Notes under the pieces: generated by a model | What the model saw: the letters and a program-made list of their open reading frames with translations, nothing else | Told to the model about the DNA's origin: nothing | Databases searched by the model: none | Made by a program: the position numbers and the translations under genes | NCBI GenBank assembly: GCA_905214925.1 | Contig: CAJMOB010000015.1 | Coordinates: 1 to 64,000, forward strand | Length of the DNA: 64,000 nucleotides | Source: Scybalomonas sp905214925 | GTDB lineage: Bacteria; Bacillota; Clostridia; Lachnospirales; Lachnospiraceae | Direction: 5' to 3' | Shown here: positions 17,356-25,549 of the stretch, one piece after another | Layout of the letters: the number at the start of each line of letters is the position of its first letter | How positions within the stretch are numbered: the stretch's first letter is position 1

Positions 17356-18228
17356 TTATAAACTATGCTTGCATAAAGAAATAAAACTTTTCATATTTGA
17401 AGTAAGATATTTACTTTTATGGTAAATAATATTTAAATCCCTTTGCAGTGGCTTTGTAAGAGAAACTTGCTTTACAGAACCATCTTTAATATTGGATTCA
17501 ACGAGAAGATAAGGTAAGATGGCGATTCCTAAGCCTGTTTCTACCCCTTTTATAATGGCTTGTGTACTTGTGCTTTCCCATAAAGGTTTAATGGAGAGTT
17601 GTTCTAAGGCGAAATGGGCGTCTAATATTTCACGACCAGCACTTCCTTTTTCTCGCATTAAAAAAGGATATTTTGCTAATTCTAAAAGTGTGACAACATT
17701 CTTTTTTGTCAATGGGTGTTCTGGTGGAACAATGGCACAAAGAGAGTCTTTCATAAAAGGTTCAAATAGAATGTCTGAGTGATTAGGCGTGTTTTCAATT
17801 AAACCGATGTCAATGGTGTTATTGAGAATATGTTGTTCGATGGTGCTGGATGTGTGAATTACCGCTTCTATTGTCAGGGAAGGAAACGTGTTTTGAAATT
17901 GTTTGATAATTTCTGGCAAGAGGTGAGTGCCAATGGTCATACTTGCCCCTACTCTTAAAGTGCCGATGGTATCCCAGTTTTTAATTTTTTTCTCCATTTC
18001 GTCAAATAAAGAAAGAATATGAATGGCATATCCATAAAACTCTTTTCCACACTCGGTAGGTAGAATACGCCTTCCAATTCGATCAAATAAACGAACCCCA
18101 TAATAGTCTTCTAGTTCACGAATGGCTAAGCTAATGGAAGGTTGAGCTAAGTGGAGCTGATGAGCCGCTTTTGTAACACCTTGATTTTGATAGACGGCAA
18201 TAAATAGTTTCATATGGCGAAGTGTCAT
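17356..18228 (-). CDS. LysR family transcriptional regulator, divergent from the chromate transporter genes
   Basis: The 290-residue protein has the N-terminal HTH M-T-L-R-H-M-K-L-F-I-A-V-Y and A-Q-P-S-I-S-L-A-I-R-E-L-E, then a substrate-binding-like domain with S-L-C-A-I-V-P-P-E-H-P-L. It resembles the CysL/CysB-like group. It is transcribed away from the chromate transporter pair, with 108 nt between the starts, so it probably regulates that operon and itself from the shared region. Confidence 0.88.
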   Translation of the reverse strand: MTLRHMKLFIAVYQNQGVTKAAHQLHLAQPSISLAIRELEDYYGVRLFDRIGRRILPTECGKEFYGYAIHILSLFDEMEKKIKNWDTIGTLRVGASMTIGTHLLPEIIKQFQNTFPSLTIEAVIHTSSTIEQHILNNTIDIGLIENTPNHSDILFEPFMKDSLCAIVPPEHPLTKKNVVTLLELAKYPFLMREKGSAGREILDAHFALEQLSIKPLWESTSTQAIIKGVETGLGIAILPYLLVESNIKDGSVKQVSLTKPLQRDLNIIYHKSKYLTSNMKSFISLCKHSL

Positions 18229-18336
18229 AAGGGATATCTCCTTCTATAATAAATTAGTTATCTATTTAATAAAATAATACTATTTTACTTATAGATCAAG
18301 AATGAATATAATGAGTAAGGAACAAGGAGGAGCAAA

Positions 18337-18903
18337 ATGAATAAGAAAAAAGATATCTTAATAAAACTCTTTTTGTCGACATTATACTTAAGTGCCTTTA
18401 CATTTGGAGGTGGATATGTCATTGTAACTTTGATGAAGAAGAAATTTGTAGATCAATATCATTGGATTGAAGAAGAAGAAATGTTAGATTTAATTGCTAT
18501 TGCCCAATCTTCTCCAGGAGCGATTGCCGTCAATGGTGCCATTGTTGTCGGATACAAGTTGGCTGGGATGATCGGAGCAATAACGGCCATTGTAGCAACG
18601 ATTTTGCCGCCATTTTTCATTATTTCATTGATTTCTGTATTCTATACTATTTTCCGTGACAATGTGATTATCAGTCAAATGTTAGAAGGAATGCAGGCAG
18701 GAGTCGGGGCAGTCATTGCCTCTGTTGTTTATGAAATGGGAAGTAATGTTGTTCAGGGGAAAAAAGTAGGTTCTATTATCATTATGATTGGTGCCTTTAT
18801 TGCAACCTGTATCTTCGAAGTTAATGTTATTTATGTTGTTATTGTGTGTGGGGTGATAGGAGCTATCGAAACAATATGGAATCGAAGGGAGCGGAAGTCT
18901 TGA
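18337..18903 (+). CDS. Chromate transporter, first half (CHR family)
   Basis: A 188-residue membrane protein with the CHR signature F-T-F-G-G-G-Y-V-I-V near residues 20-29 and S-S-P-G-A-I-A-V-N-G near 62-71. It corresponds to one half of long ChrA, as in the paired short-chain CHR proteins. It should form a heteromeric anion transporter with the next gene. Its 3' end overlaps that gene. AAGGAGGAG precedes the ATG. Whether the substrate is chromate, sulfate or another anion is unknown. Confidence 0.88.
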   Translation: MNKKKDILIKLFLSTLYLSAFTFGGGYVIVTLMKKKFVDQYHWIEEEEMLDLIAIAQSSPGAIAVNGAIVVGYKLAGMIGAITAIVATILPPFFIISLISVFYTIFRDNVIISQMLEGMQAGVGAVIASVVYEMGSNVVQGKKVGSIIIMIGAFIATCIFEVNVIYVVIVCGVIGAIETIWNRRERKS

Positions 18904-19463
18904 TTTATTTACAGTTATTTTTAAGTTTTGTTCAAATTGGAGCGTTTAGCTTTGGTGGTGGTTATGCAGCACTCCCTTTAATACAAAATCAAGTCGTAAC
19001 ATTACATGGCTGGTTGAGTATAAGCGAATTTACCGATTTAATTACAATTTCTCAGATGACACCAGGACCAATTGCCATTAATTCTGCTACTTTTGTTGGA
19101 ATAAAAATAGCAGGGGTTTTAGGAGCGGTAGTTGCGACTTTAGGATGTGTTTTGCCGTCTTGTATTATTGTAACGTTGATTGCTAAGTTATATTTAAAAT
19201 ATCGAGATATTGATGTATTACAAGGAATCTTAAACTCCCTTCGTCCAGCCGTTGTTGCTATGATTGCAGCAGCAGGGATTTCTATTTTAATGACTACATT
19301 TTGGGGAAGTGAAGTGGTGGCTAAGTTCAGTAATATAAAATGGAATCTTGTGGTTATTTTTATTATTTGTGTTGTATTATTACAAAAATTTAAGATGAAT
19401 CCTATTTGGGTCATGTTATTAGCAGGTGTGATGAAAGTTGTGTATTCCTTTGTATGTGCGTAA
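18876..19463 (+). CDS. Chromate transporter, second half (CHR family)
   Basis: The second half-size CHR protein, with F-S-F-G-G-G-Y-A-A-L-P-L and M-T-P-G-P-I-A-I-N-S-A. The start is uncertain: the frame opens at 18846, an ATG is at 18876, and a TTG at 18900 has the best-placed ribosome site (AAGGGAG). Each choice overlaps the end of the first half, so translation is coupled. Its 3' end overlaps the convergent SirTM gene by 45 nt. Confidence 0.85.
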   Translation: MESKGAEVLIYLQLFLSFVQIGAFSFGGGYAALPLIQNQVVTLHGWLSISEFTDLITISQMTPGPIAINSATFVGIKIAGVLGAVVATLGCVLPSCIIVTLIAKLYLKYRDIDVLQGILNSLRPAVVAMIAAAGISILMTTFWGSEVVAKFSNIKWNLVVIFIICVVLLQKFKMNPIWVMLLAGVMKVVYSFVCA

Positions 19464-20324
19464 TGCTAGCAATACATCACCGATATCCGCTTGTAAGCAG
19501 ATAGAGCGGTTAGAGATTTCGGTTGGAGCAAAGGCTTCCTTGAAATTAACACAAGCATAAATAGAAGAAGGATTTTGAGCAGTCATCCGCCAAAATGGAT
19601 ATTTAATAATGGCTGGTGTATTTGCTCCTACTCCTAATTCTAGAAAAAGGATGTTACGTTCTCTATGATGATGGAGAAAGTCAGAATATCGTTTCATGGC
19701 TTTATGCCAGCCCTCATCTTCCACAAAGCGATCATCACAACGAAGATTCATTGTCATAGGCTTTTCACAAATAGGACAGTGCGGAATCAATTCCGTAGGA
19801 ATCCGCATATTTTTTTGAGCTTTCATCATTTCTTTTACTTCATCTTCATTATCATAAGTTTTTTCATGGCAAGGAATAGAGCACTGCCATAGTCCATAAT
19901 CTCCCTGTGTATAAAATAAGCGTTTTTTATCAAAGCCAGCGTTTTGAAAACAGTGATCCACGTTAGTCGTTAATACAAAGTAATTTTTCTTTTGAACCAA
20001 TTTTAGTAAGTCTTTATAAACAGGTTTTGGAGGGGCTATATAGCGGTTATAATAAATGTGACGACTCCACCATGCCCAATATTCTTCAAGAGTGTCATAG
20101 GGATAGAAGCCACCAGAGTACATATCAGGGATATGGTATTTTTCTATAAAATCTGGAAAATATTGCTGGAATCGTTCTCCGGAATAAGTAAATCCTGCTG
20201 AAGTGGATAAGCCAGAACCTGCTCCGATTAGGATAGCATCAGCGGAATCAATGGCTTCCTTCAGTTGCTTTATTTGTTCCGAGTAGTCTTTCGTAGATTT
20301 CTTTGTCCAAATCTTTGAAAACAT
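19419..20324 (-). CDS. SirTM: macrodomain-linked sirtuin, protein ADP-ribosyltransferase type
   Basis: A 301-residue class M sirtuin. It has the NAD-binding G-A-G-S-G-L-S-T-S-A-G near 36-46, then D-M-Y-S-G-G-F-Y-P-Y-D-T, W-A-W-W-S-R, T-T-N-V-D-H-C-F-Q, and zinc-ligand cysteines in C-S-I-P-C and C-P-I-C. In Staphylococcus and Streptococcus such proteins mono-ADP-ribosylate a lipoylated GcvH-like carrier, and the modification is removed by the linked macrodomain (established for those systems). Here the macrodomain gene lies just upstream and overlaps by 77 nt. No GcvH-L or LplA2 gene is in the window. Confidence 0.88.
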   Translation of the reverse strand: MFSKIWTKKSTKDYSEQIKQLKEAIDSADAILIGAGSGLSTSAGFTYSGERFQQYFPDFIEKYHIPDMYSGGFYPYDTLEEYWAWWSRHIYYNRYIAPPKPVYKDLLKLVQKKNYFVLTTNVDHCFQNAGFDKKRLFYTQGDYGLWQCSIPCHEKTYDNEDEVKEMMKAQKNMRIPTELIPHCPICEKPMTMNLRCDDRFVEDEGWHKAMKRYSDFLHHHRERNILFLELGVGANTPAIIKYPFWRMTAQNPSSIYACVNFKEAFAPTEISNRSICLQADIGDVLLALRTYKGIHNFHHTC

Positions 20325-21048
20325 TAAAAATCACCTTCTTTACACTTGTAGATTTTTTTAGAAAAGCTTTTACCGTTTCTACCGCAATTTCTGCGGCTTT
20401 TTCGTTAGGGAAATGGAATTCACCAGTAGAGATACAACAAAAGGCAACGCTTTCTAGATGATTCCTAGCTGCTAAGTTTAAACAAGAGTCATAGCAGGAA
20501 GCGAGAAGCTCACAATCTCTTTTTGTTAAATCTCCAGTAATAATAGGGCCTACCGTATGCAAAATATAGTTACAAGGAAGATTAAAAGCAGGGGTGATTT
20601 TTGCTGTTCCAGTCGGTTCTTCATAACCTTGTCTTTCCATTAGTTTTGCACAGAAATTACGGAGTTGAATTCCACTAAAAGTATGGATACAGTTATCAAT
20701 ACAACGATGGTTTGGAACATAGCATCCAGTCATACCACTATTGGCTGCATTGACAATGGCATCACAATTTAAAGTTGTAATATCCCCCTGCCATAAATAA
20801 ATGCCATCAGAAATAGGAGAGAGATCTTTCATATCCGTAATTCCTTTTTGGGCGATTTCCTTCTTTAAATATTCATCTTGTATTGTTAGAAATTTTTCAT
20901 CGATTTCCTGTGGAAGACGTAAGTTCATCATTGCCCTCAGAAGTAACTTTTGTTGCTCAGGATCCGTTGGGATTTTGACATTTCTAACGTTAGATTCTTC
21001 TAATAATAATTTTTGGATTAAAAATTTTCTGCGCTCCGTTTGGTTCAT
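20248..21048 (-). CDS. Zinc-containing macrodomain protein-ADP-ribose hydrolase
   Basis: The 266-residue protein has a helical N-terminal region and a macrodomain starting near residue 85 (Y-L-W-Q-G-D-I-T-T-L-N-C-D-A-I-V-N-A-A-N-S). It carries the zinc-macro insert G-C-Y-V-P-N-H-R-C-I-D-N-C-I-H. Together with SirTM this forms the known ADP-ribosylation writer and eraser pair linked to oxidative stress. It is first in the minus-strand operon. GAGGGGAT precedes the start. The unusually long 77-nt overlap with sirTM suggests tightly coupled expression. Confidence 0.88.
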   Translation of the reverse strand: MNQTERRKFLIQKLLLEESNVRNVKIPTDPEQQKLLLRAMMNLRLPQEIDEKFLTIQDEYLKKEIAQKGITDMKDLSPISDGIYLWQGDITTLNCDAIVNAANSGMTGCYVPNHRCIDNCIHTFSGIQLRNFCAKLMERQGYEEPTGTAKITPAFNLPCNYILHTVGPIITGDLTKRDCELLASCYDSCLNLAARNHLESVAFCCISTGEFHFPNEKAAEIAVETVKAFLKKSTSVKKVIFNVFKDLDKEIYERLLGTNKATEGSH

Positions 21049-21091
21049 ATAGATCCCCTCCTCGTTTTATTGAGCGATTTTATAAAAAACA

Positions 21092-21487
21092 TTAAAATTC
21101 ATATGGTGGATTTCCAGAGAAATCAGCAATAATTCCATGAGGATTTTCGAGATAAAAGACTTCAAAAATCGGATTATCTGCCGTTTGGTATTGTCCTTTT
21201 ACAATTGGATTATTCATACAATCTTCTTTCACGGAATGATTGTTTTCAAAAACAGCTTTTCCATGAAGACGAATCCAAGCATATTCGGGAGAGGATATGG
21301 ATACTTCAATTTCTGGATTGGCTTGCATATCTTTATAAACATCTTTCTGATTATTGGTACAGAACCACAGTTTTCCATCTTTTTCAAAGCAGAACATAAA
21401 AGGACGGCATTTTGCTTTTCCATCACGTCCTACGGTTGCAAGGTATTGTACAGGGTTTGCTTGTAAAAATTCTACTACTTTTTTCAT
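21092..21487 (-). CDS. Pyridoxamine 5'-phosphate oxidase family (FMN split-barrel) protein
   Basis: A 131-residue protein with the split-barrel pattern F-L-Q-A-N-P-V-Q-Y-L-A-T-V-G-R-D-G-K-A-K and L-W-F-C-T-N-N-Q-K. It resembles NimA-like and PdxH-like flavoproteins in Clostridia. It probably binds FMN, and its substrate is unknown. AAAGGAGAAAA precedes the start. It lies upstream of the macrodomain gene on the same strand, 44 nt apart, so it may share a transcript. Confidence 0.85.
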   Translation of the reverse strand: MKKVVEFLQANPVQYLATVGRDGKAKCRPFMFCFEKDGKLWFCTNNQKDVYKDMQANPEIEVSISSPEYAWIRLHGKAVFENNHSVKEDCMNNPIVKGQYQTADNPIFEVFYLENPHGIIADFSGNPPYEF

Positions 21488-21709
21488 GTTTTTTCTCCTT
21501 TATAAATGAATTGTTGAAAATAATAGGTTGTATTTACTATCAAAATTTCTACTATTTTGGAGTATTTCTTATATCTAAAAATCTAAGGGATGCTATCTTG
21601 GAATATAAGAAGTTTTGTAATAATTTTTATAGGGATTTGATGTAATCAATATTATTACAACTCAATAATAACACTAAAAATTTGTAATGTCAATAGTTAC
21701 AACTAAAGA

Positions 21710-21837
21710 GAACAAAGTGTGCGTTGCACACTCTTCGCGACTTTCGGTCACTTTGGGCAACGTACACTTTGCCGCGCGCGAGCAATTTGCGAAGCAAAAT
21801 TATCGTCTTTGCGAGGAATTTCCTATAACATAAAAAA
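21710..21837 (-). repeat. Terminator-associated intergenic repeat, inverted copy
   Basis: Reading the minus strand, it starts TTATGTTATAGGAAATTCCT and ends GCACACTTTGTTC, as the copies at 25258 and 31807 do on the plus strand, with an internal deletion at the left end. It begins directly behind the T run of the Rrf2 gene terminator. Confidence 0.85.
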
Positions 21838-21838
21838 A

Positions 21839-21881
21839 TTGCTTAAGACATCTGGAATTGGTATCCAAATACCTTAAGCAA
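21839..21881 (-). terminator. Intrinsic terminator of the Rrf2 gene
   Basis: On the minus strand TTGCTTAAG pairs with CTTAAGCAA and is followed by seven T residues, just after the Rrf2 stop codon. Confidence 0.75.
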
Positions 21882-21884
21882 AAA

Positions 21885-22325
21885 TTAAGATTGCATATTG
21901 ATATATTTTTCCGTATCATTTTTGACATCTTCTAATGTGATAGAAGAAAGTTCTTTTTCCATAGCATCTTGAACTCGTTTTAACTTATCATCCAAAATGA
22001 CATGGATATTTCTTCCTACTGGACAATCGGTATTAGGATTCTCATGGAAGTGGAACAATTCTCCGTGTTCGACACAATCCACTGCGCGATAGATATCAAG
22101 AAAAGAAATCTCATTTAATGGCTTTGCAATGGTGGCACCTCCAGAACCTCTTGTAACATGAATGAGTCCAGCTGTTTTTAATTGAGAGAGTAGTCTGCGG
22201 ATAATGACTGGATTCACATTTGTACTGCCAGCTAGAAAATCACTCGTAACCTTTCTCTCTTTTCCAAACGTATCAATACAAGCAAAAATATGAACTGCTA
22301 AAGTAAATCTACTTGAAATCTGCAT
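21885..22325 (-). CDS. Rrf2 family transcriptional regulator
   Basis: The start at 22325 gives M-Q-I-S-S-R-F-T-L-A-V-H-I, the usual Rrf2 N-terminus, and has GTGAGG before it; the frame extends to 22358. The 146-residue protein has the winged helix with T-S-D-F-L-A-G-S-T-N-V-N-P-V-I-I-R-R-L-L. Only one Cys (C-P-V-G-R) lies in the region where IscR/NsrR use three, so an iron-sulfur cluster is unlikely. It may respond to a small molecule or redox signal. It is divergent from clpB. Confidence 0.85.
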   Translation of the reverse strand: MQISSRFTLAVHIFACIDTFGKERKVTSDFLAGSTNVNPVIIRRLLSQLKTAGLIHVTRGSGGATIAKPLNEISFLDIYRAVDCVEHGELFHFHENPNTDCPVGRNIHVILDDKLKRVQDAMEKELSSITLEDVKNDTEKYINMQS

Positions 22326-22456
22326 AGAAAAAACCTCACTTTCAAGGCTATCATACAATAGACGTATTGTAATGTCAAATATTACAATTGGAAACTTAAC
22401 TGAGAGGCAAATAATAGAAAATTATATATCCCAATGGTATAAAAAAATTCGATTTT

Positions 22457-22483
22457 TTAGCACTCACCTCTTGACAGTGCTAA
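22457..22483. promoter_or_regulatory. CIRCE operator (HrcA site) of clpB
   Basis: TTAGCACTC, nine bases, then CAGTGCTAA: the CIRCE inverted repeat with a single mismatch in the right arm (C for G). HrcA binds this element to repress heat-shock genes. Confidence 0.9.
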
Positions 22484-22499
22484 CAAGTAGTGTTATATT
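22471..22499 (+). promoter_or_regulatory. Promoter of clpB, overlapping CIRCE
   Basis: TTGACA (22471-22476), a 17-nt spacer and TATATT (22494-22499). The -35 box lies in the CIRCE spacer and right arm, so bound HrcA would block polymerase directly. Confidence 0.85.
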
Positions 22500-22621
22500 T
22501 GCAATAGAACAAAACAAACAATATATTACTATTTCTGTGAGAATGAAACATTTTGTATTGTTTTTGTTTGAATGTTGATAATAAGAAAGAGCGAATACAA
22601 AGCACATGGGAGGTGCGTTGC

Positions 22622-25210
22622 ATGAATATTAATAAATTTACACAAAAATCAATTGAAGCCGTTCAGCAATGTGAGAAACTGGCTTATGAGTATGGAAATC
22701 AAGAAATTGATCAAGAGCATTTATTGTATAGCTTACTAACGATCGATGAAAGCTTAATTTTAAAATTGATTGAGAAGATGGAAATTAATAAAGATTCTTT
22801 TCTATCTCAAGTACAACAATTATTAGGAAAGAAACCAAAGGTATCTGGTGGTCAAGTATACATTAGTAACGATTTAAATAAAGTTTTAATCAGTGCAGAA
22901 GATGAATTAAAAGCCATGGGGGATGAGTATGTTTCTGTAGAGCATTTATTCCTCGCTTTAATCAAGCATGCAAGTAAAACCATTAAGGAATTATTTAGAG
23001 GCTATGGCATTACAAGAGAGCGATTTTTACAAGCGCTTTCCACTGTGCGCGGCAACCAAAGAGTGACAAGCGATAATCCAGAAGCTACCTATGATACTCT
23101 TGAAAAATATGGCTATGACTTAGTCGAGCGTGCGAAAAATGGAAAGTTAGATCCTGTCATTGGGCGTGATGGAGAGATTCGAAATGTAATTCGAATTTTA
23201 AGCCGTAAAACAAAAAATAACCCAGTGTTAATCGGAGAACCTGGTGTTGGTAAAACTGCTGTTGTAGAAGGACTTGCACAGCGTATTGTCCGTGGAGATG
23301 TTCCAGAAGGATTAAAAGATAAGAAGTTATTTGCTCTAGATATGGGTTCTTTAGTTGCTGGTGCAAAATACCGTGGTGAATTTGAAGAACGTTTAAAAGC
23401 CGTTCTTGAAGAAGTAAAGAAAAGTGAAGGACAGATTATTTTATTTATCGATGAACTTCATACTATCGTAGGAGCTGGTAAGACAGAAGGTTCTATGGAC
23501 GCTGGCAATATGTTAAAACCAATGCTTGCTCGTGGAGAACTTCACTGTATTGGTGCAACAACGCTTGATGAATATCGAAAATATATTGAAAAAGATCCAG
23601 CCCTTGAAAGACGTTTCCAACCAGTTATGGTAGATGAACCAACCGTAGAAGATACCATTTCCATTCTTCGTGGGTTAAAAGATCGCTATGAAGTGTATCA
23701 TGGAGTAAAAATCACAGACTCTGCTCTTGTAACAGCAGCTACCTTATCCAATCGTTATATTTCCGATCGCTTCTTGCCAGATAAGGCAATTGACCTTGTG
23801 GATGAAGCGTGTGCCTTAATTAAAACCGAATTAGATTCTATGCCGACCGAGTTAGATGAAATTCGAAGAAAAATTATGCAGATGGAAATTGAAGAGGCAG
23901 CATTGAAGAAAGAAACCGATCGTTTAAGTCAAGATCGCCTTGCAAATCTTCAAAAAGAATTGGCAAATTTAAAAGAGCAATTTAATTCTGCAAAGGCTAC
24001 ATGGGATTCTGAAAAGGCTTCCGTTGAAAAGGTTCAGAAGTTAAAAGAAGAGCTTGATAATGTGCAGACAGAAATTCAGATTGCTCAAAGAAACTATGAT
24101 TTAAACAAGGCAGCAGAACTCCAATATGGAAAATTACCAGAGTTACAACGTCAATTGGCAGAAGAAGAGGAGAAAGTAAAGAAAGAAGATCGTTCTCTTG
24201 TTCATGAAAGTGTAACCGACGAAGAAATTGCAAAAATTATTTCTCGTTGGACAGGAATTCCAGTGGCGAAATTGACAGAAAGCGAACGTAATAAAACACT
24301 TCATCTTGATCAAGTTCTTCATGAAAGAGTCATTGGACAAGACGAAGGAGTTGAAAAGGTAACGGATGCCATCATTCGTTCCAAAGCAGGAATTAAAGAT
24401 CCAACAAAACCAATCGGTTCCTTCCTATTCTTAGGACCAACTGGTGTTGGTAAAACAGAACTTGCAAAAGCGTTAGCGGAAAGTCTATTTGACGATGAAA
24501 ATAATATTGTCCGCATTGACATGAGTGAATATATGGAGAAATATTCTGTATCTCGTTTAATTGGAGCGCCTCCTGGATATGTTGGATACGAAGAAGGAGG
24601 ACAGCTTACAGAGGCCGTACGAAGAAAACCTTATTCGGTTGTGTTATTTGATGAAATTGAAAAAGCGCATCCAGATGTATTCAACGTGTTATTACAAGTA
24701 TTAGACGATGGACGTGTGACCGATTCTCAAGGTAGAACCGTGGATTTTAAAAATACCATTTTAATTATGACTTCTAATATCGGTTCTTCTTATTTGTTAG
24801 ATGGAATTGAAGAAGATGGATCCATTTCTGAACAGGCACAAAATGCGGTTATGACAGAGTTAAGAGGAAATTTCAGACCAGAATTTTTAAATCGTTTGGA
24901 TGAAATTATTTTATTCAAACCTCTTACAAAAGACAACATTGGAGACATCATTCGCCTGCTTGTAAAAGATTTAAATAAACGATTAGCAGATCGAGAACTT
25001 AGCATTGAGTTAACAGACAAAGCCAAAGAGTTTATCGTTGAGAATGGATACGATCCAATTTATGGGGCAAGACCATTAAAGCGTTATTTGCAAAAGAATG
25101 TAGAAACATTGGCAGCACGTTTGATTTTAAGCGATGGTGTTCGTGCAGAAGATGTGATTTTAATTGATGTAGAAAACGATCAATTAGTTGCAAAAGTAAA
25201 AGAAAGATAG
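22622..25210 (+). CDS. clpB: ATP-dependent chaperone ClpB
   Basis: I chose the ATG at 22622, which gives the standard start M-N-I-N-K-F-T-Q-K-S and follows GGGAGGTG. The protein has 862 residues, the normal length. The order is: N domain with double Clp repeat; first AAA+ with G-E-P-G-V-G-K-T-A; long coiled-coil middle domain (about 400-520), which defines ClpB; second AAA+ with G-P-T-G-V-G-K-T-E; and the small C-terminal domain. It dissolves aggregated proteins with DnaK. Regulation by HrcA through CIRCE is clear from the upstream site. A strong terminator follows. Confidence 0.97.
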   Translation: MNINKFTQKSIEAVQQCEKLAYEYGNQEIDQEHLLYSLLTIDESLILKLIEKMEINKDSFLSQVQQLLGKKPKVSGGQVYISNDLNKVLISAEDELKAMGDEYVSVEHLFLALIKHASKTIKELFRGYGITRERFLQALSTVRGNQRVTSDNPEATYDTLEKYGYDLVERAKNGKLDPVIGRDGEIRNVIRILSRKTKNNPVLIGEPGVGKTAVVEGLAQRIVRGDVPEGLKDKKLFALDMGSLVAGAKYRGEFEERLKAVLEEVKKSEGQIILFIDELHTIVGAGKTEGSMDAGNMLKPMLARGELHCIGATTLDEYRKYIEKDPALERRFQPVMVDEPTVEDTISILRGLKDRYEVYHGVKITDSALVTAATLSNRYISDRFLPDKAIDLVDEACALIKTELDSMPTELDEIRRKIMQMEIEEAALKKETDRLSQDRLANLQKELANLKEQFNSAKATWDSEKASVEKVQKLKEELDNVQTEIQIAQRNYDLNKAAELQYGKLPELQRQLAEEEEKVKKEDRSLVHESVTDEEIAKIISRWTGIPVAKLTESERNKTLHLDQVLHERVIGQDEGVEKVTDAIIRSKAGIKDPTKPIGSFLFLGPTGVGKTELAKALAESLFDDENNIVRIDMSEYMEKYSVSRLIGAPPGYVGYEEGGQLTEAVRRKPYSVVLFDEIEKAHPDVFNVLLQVLDDGRVTDSQGRTVDFKNTILIMTSNIGSSYLLDGIEEDGSISEQAQNAVMTELRGNFRPEFLNRLDEIILFKPLTKDNIGDIIRLLVKDLNKRLADRELSIELTDKAKEFIVENGYDPIYGARPLKRYLQKNVETLAARLILSDGVRAEDVILIDVENDQLVAKVKER

Positions 25211-25218
25211 AATTGATA

Positions 25219-25259
25219 GAATCCCTAAATTATCAAAAGTGGTAATTTAGGGATTTTTT
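25219..25259 (+). terminator. Intrinsic terminator of clpB
   Basis: AATCCCTAAATTA pairs with TAATTTAGGGATT and is followed by a T run. The structured repeat begins within the T run. Confidence 0.9.
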
Positions 25260-25440
25260 ATGTTATAGGAAATTCCTCGCAAAGCGAGTTATCCTATAAC
25301 ATAAAAAAAGCACTACGTGCGAACGGTGCGCAGCTCGCAAAGAAGATAATTTTGCTTCGCAAATTGCTCGCGCGCGGCAAAGTGTACGTTGCTCAAAGTG
25401 ACCGAAAGTCGCGAAGAGTGTGCAACGCACACTTTGTTCT
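25258..25440 (+). repeat. Terminator-associated structured intergenic repeat, full copy
   Basis: A roughly 180-bp element, nearly identical to 31807-31984 and present inverted at 21710-21837. It opens with a hairpin (TTATGTTATAGGA ... TCCTATAACATAA). It then has short palindromes such as GCACTACGTGC, an AAGATAATTTTGCTT segment and CGCGCGCGG, and ends with GTGTGCAACGCACAC and TTTGTTCT. It is GC-richer than its surroundings and has no open frame, so it looks like a MITE- or REP-like mobile or RNA-forming element. Confidence 0.85.
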
Positions 25441-25549
25441 ATTATAAGAATAAAGGTTGTGATACAATGATACTAACAAAAAGAGGATGATAAAGATAAG
25501 TGATGGGAAATTTTCAAGTTAGAGAGTTGCATAGGAAGGAAATGTGGAT

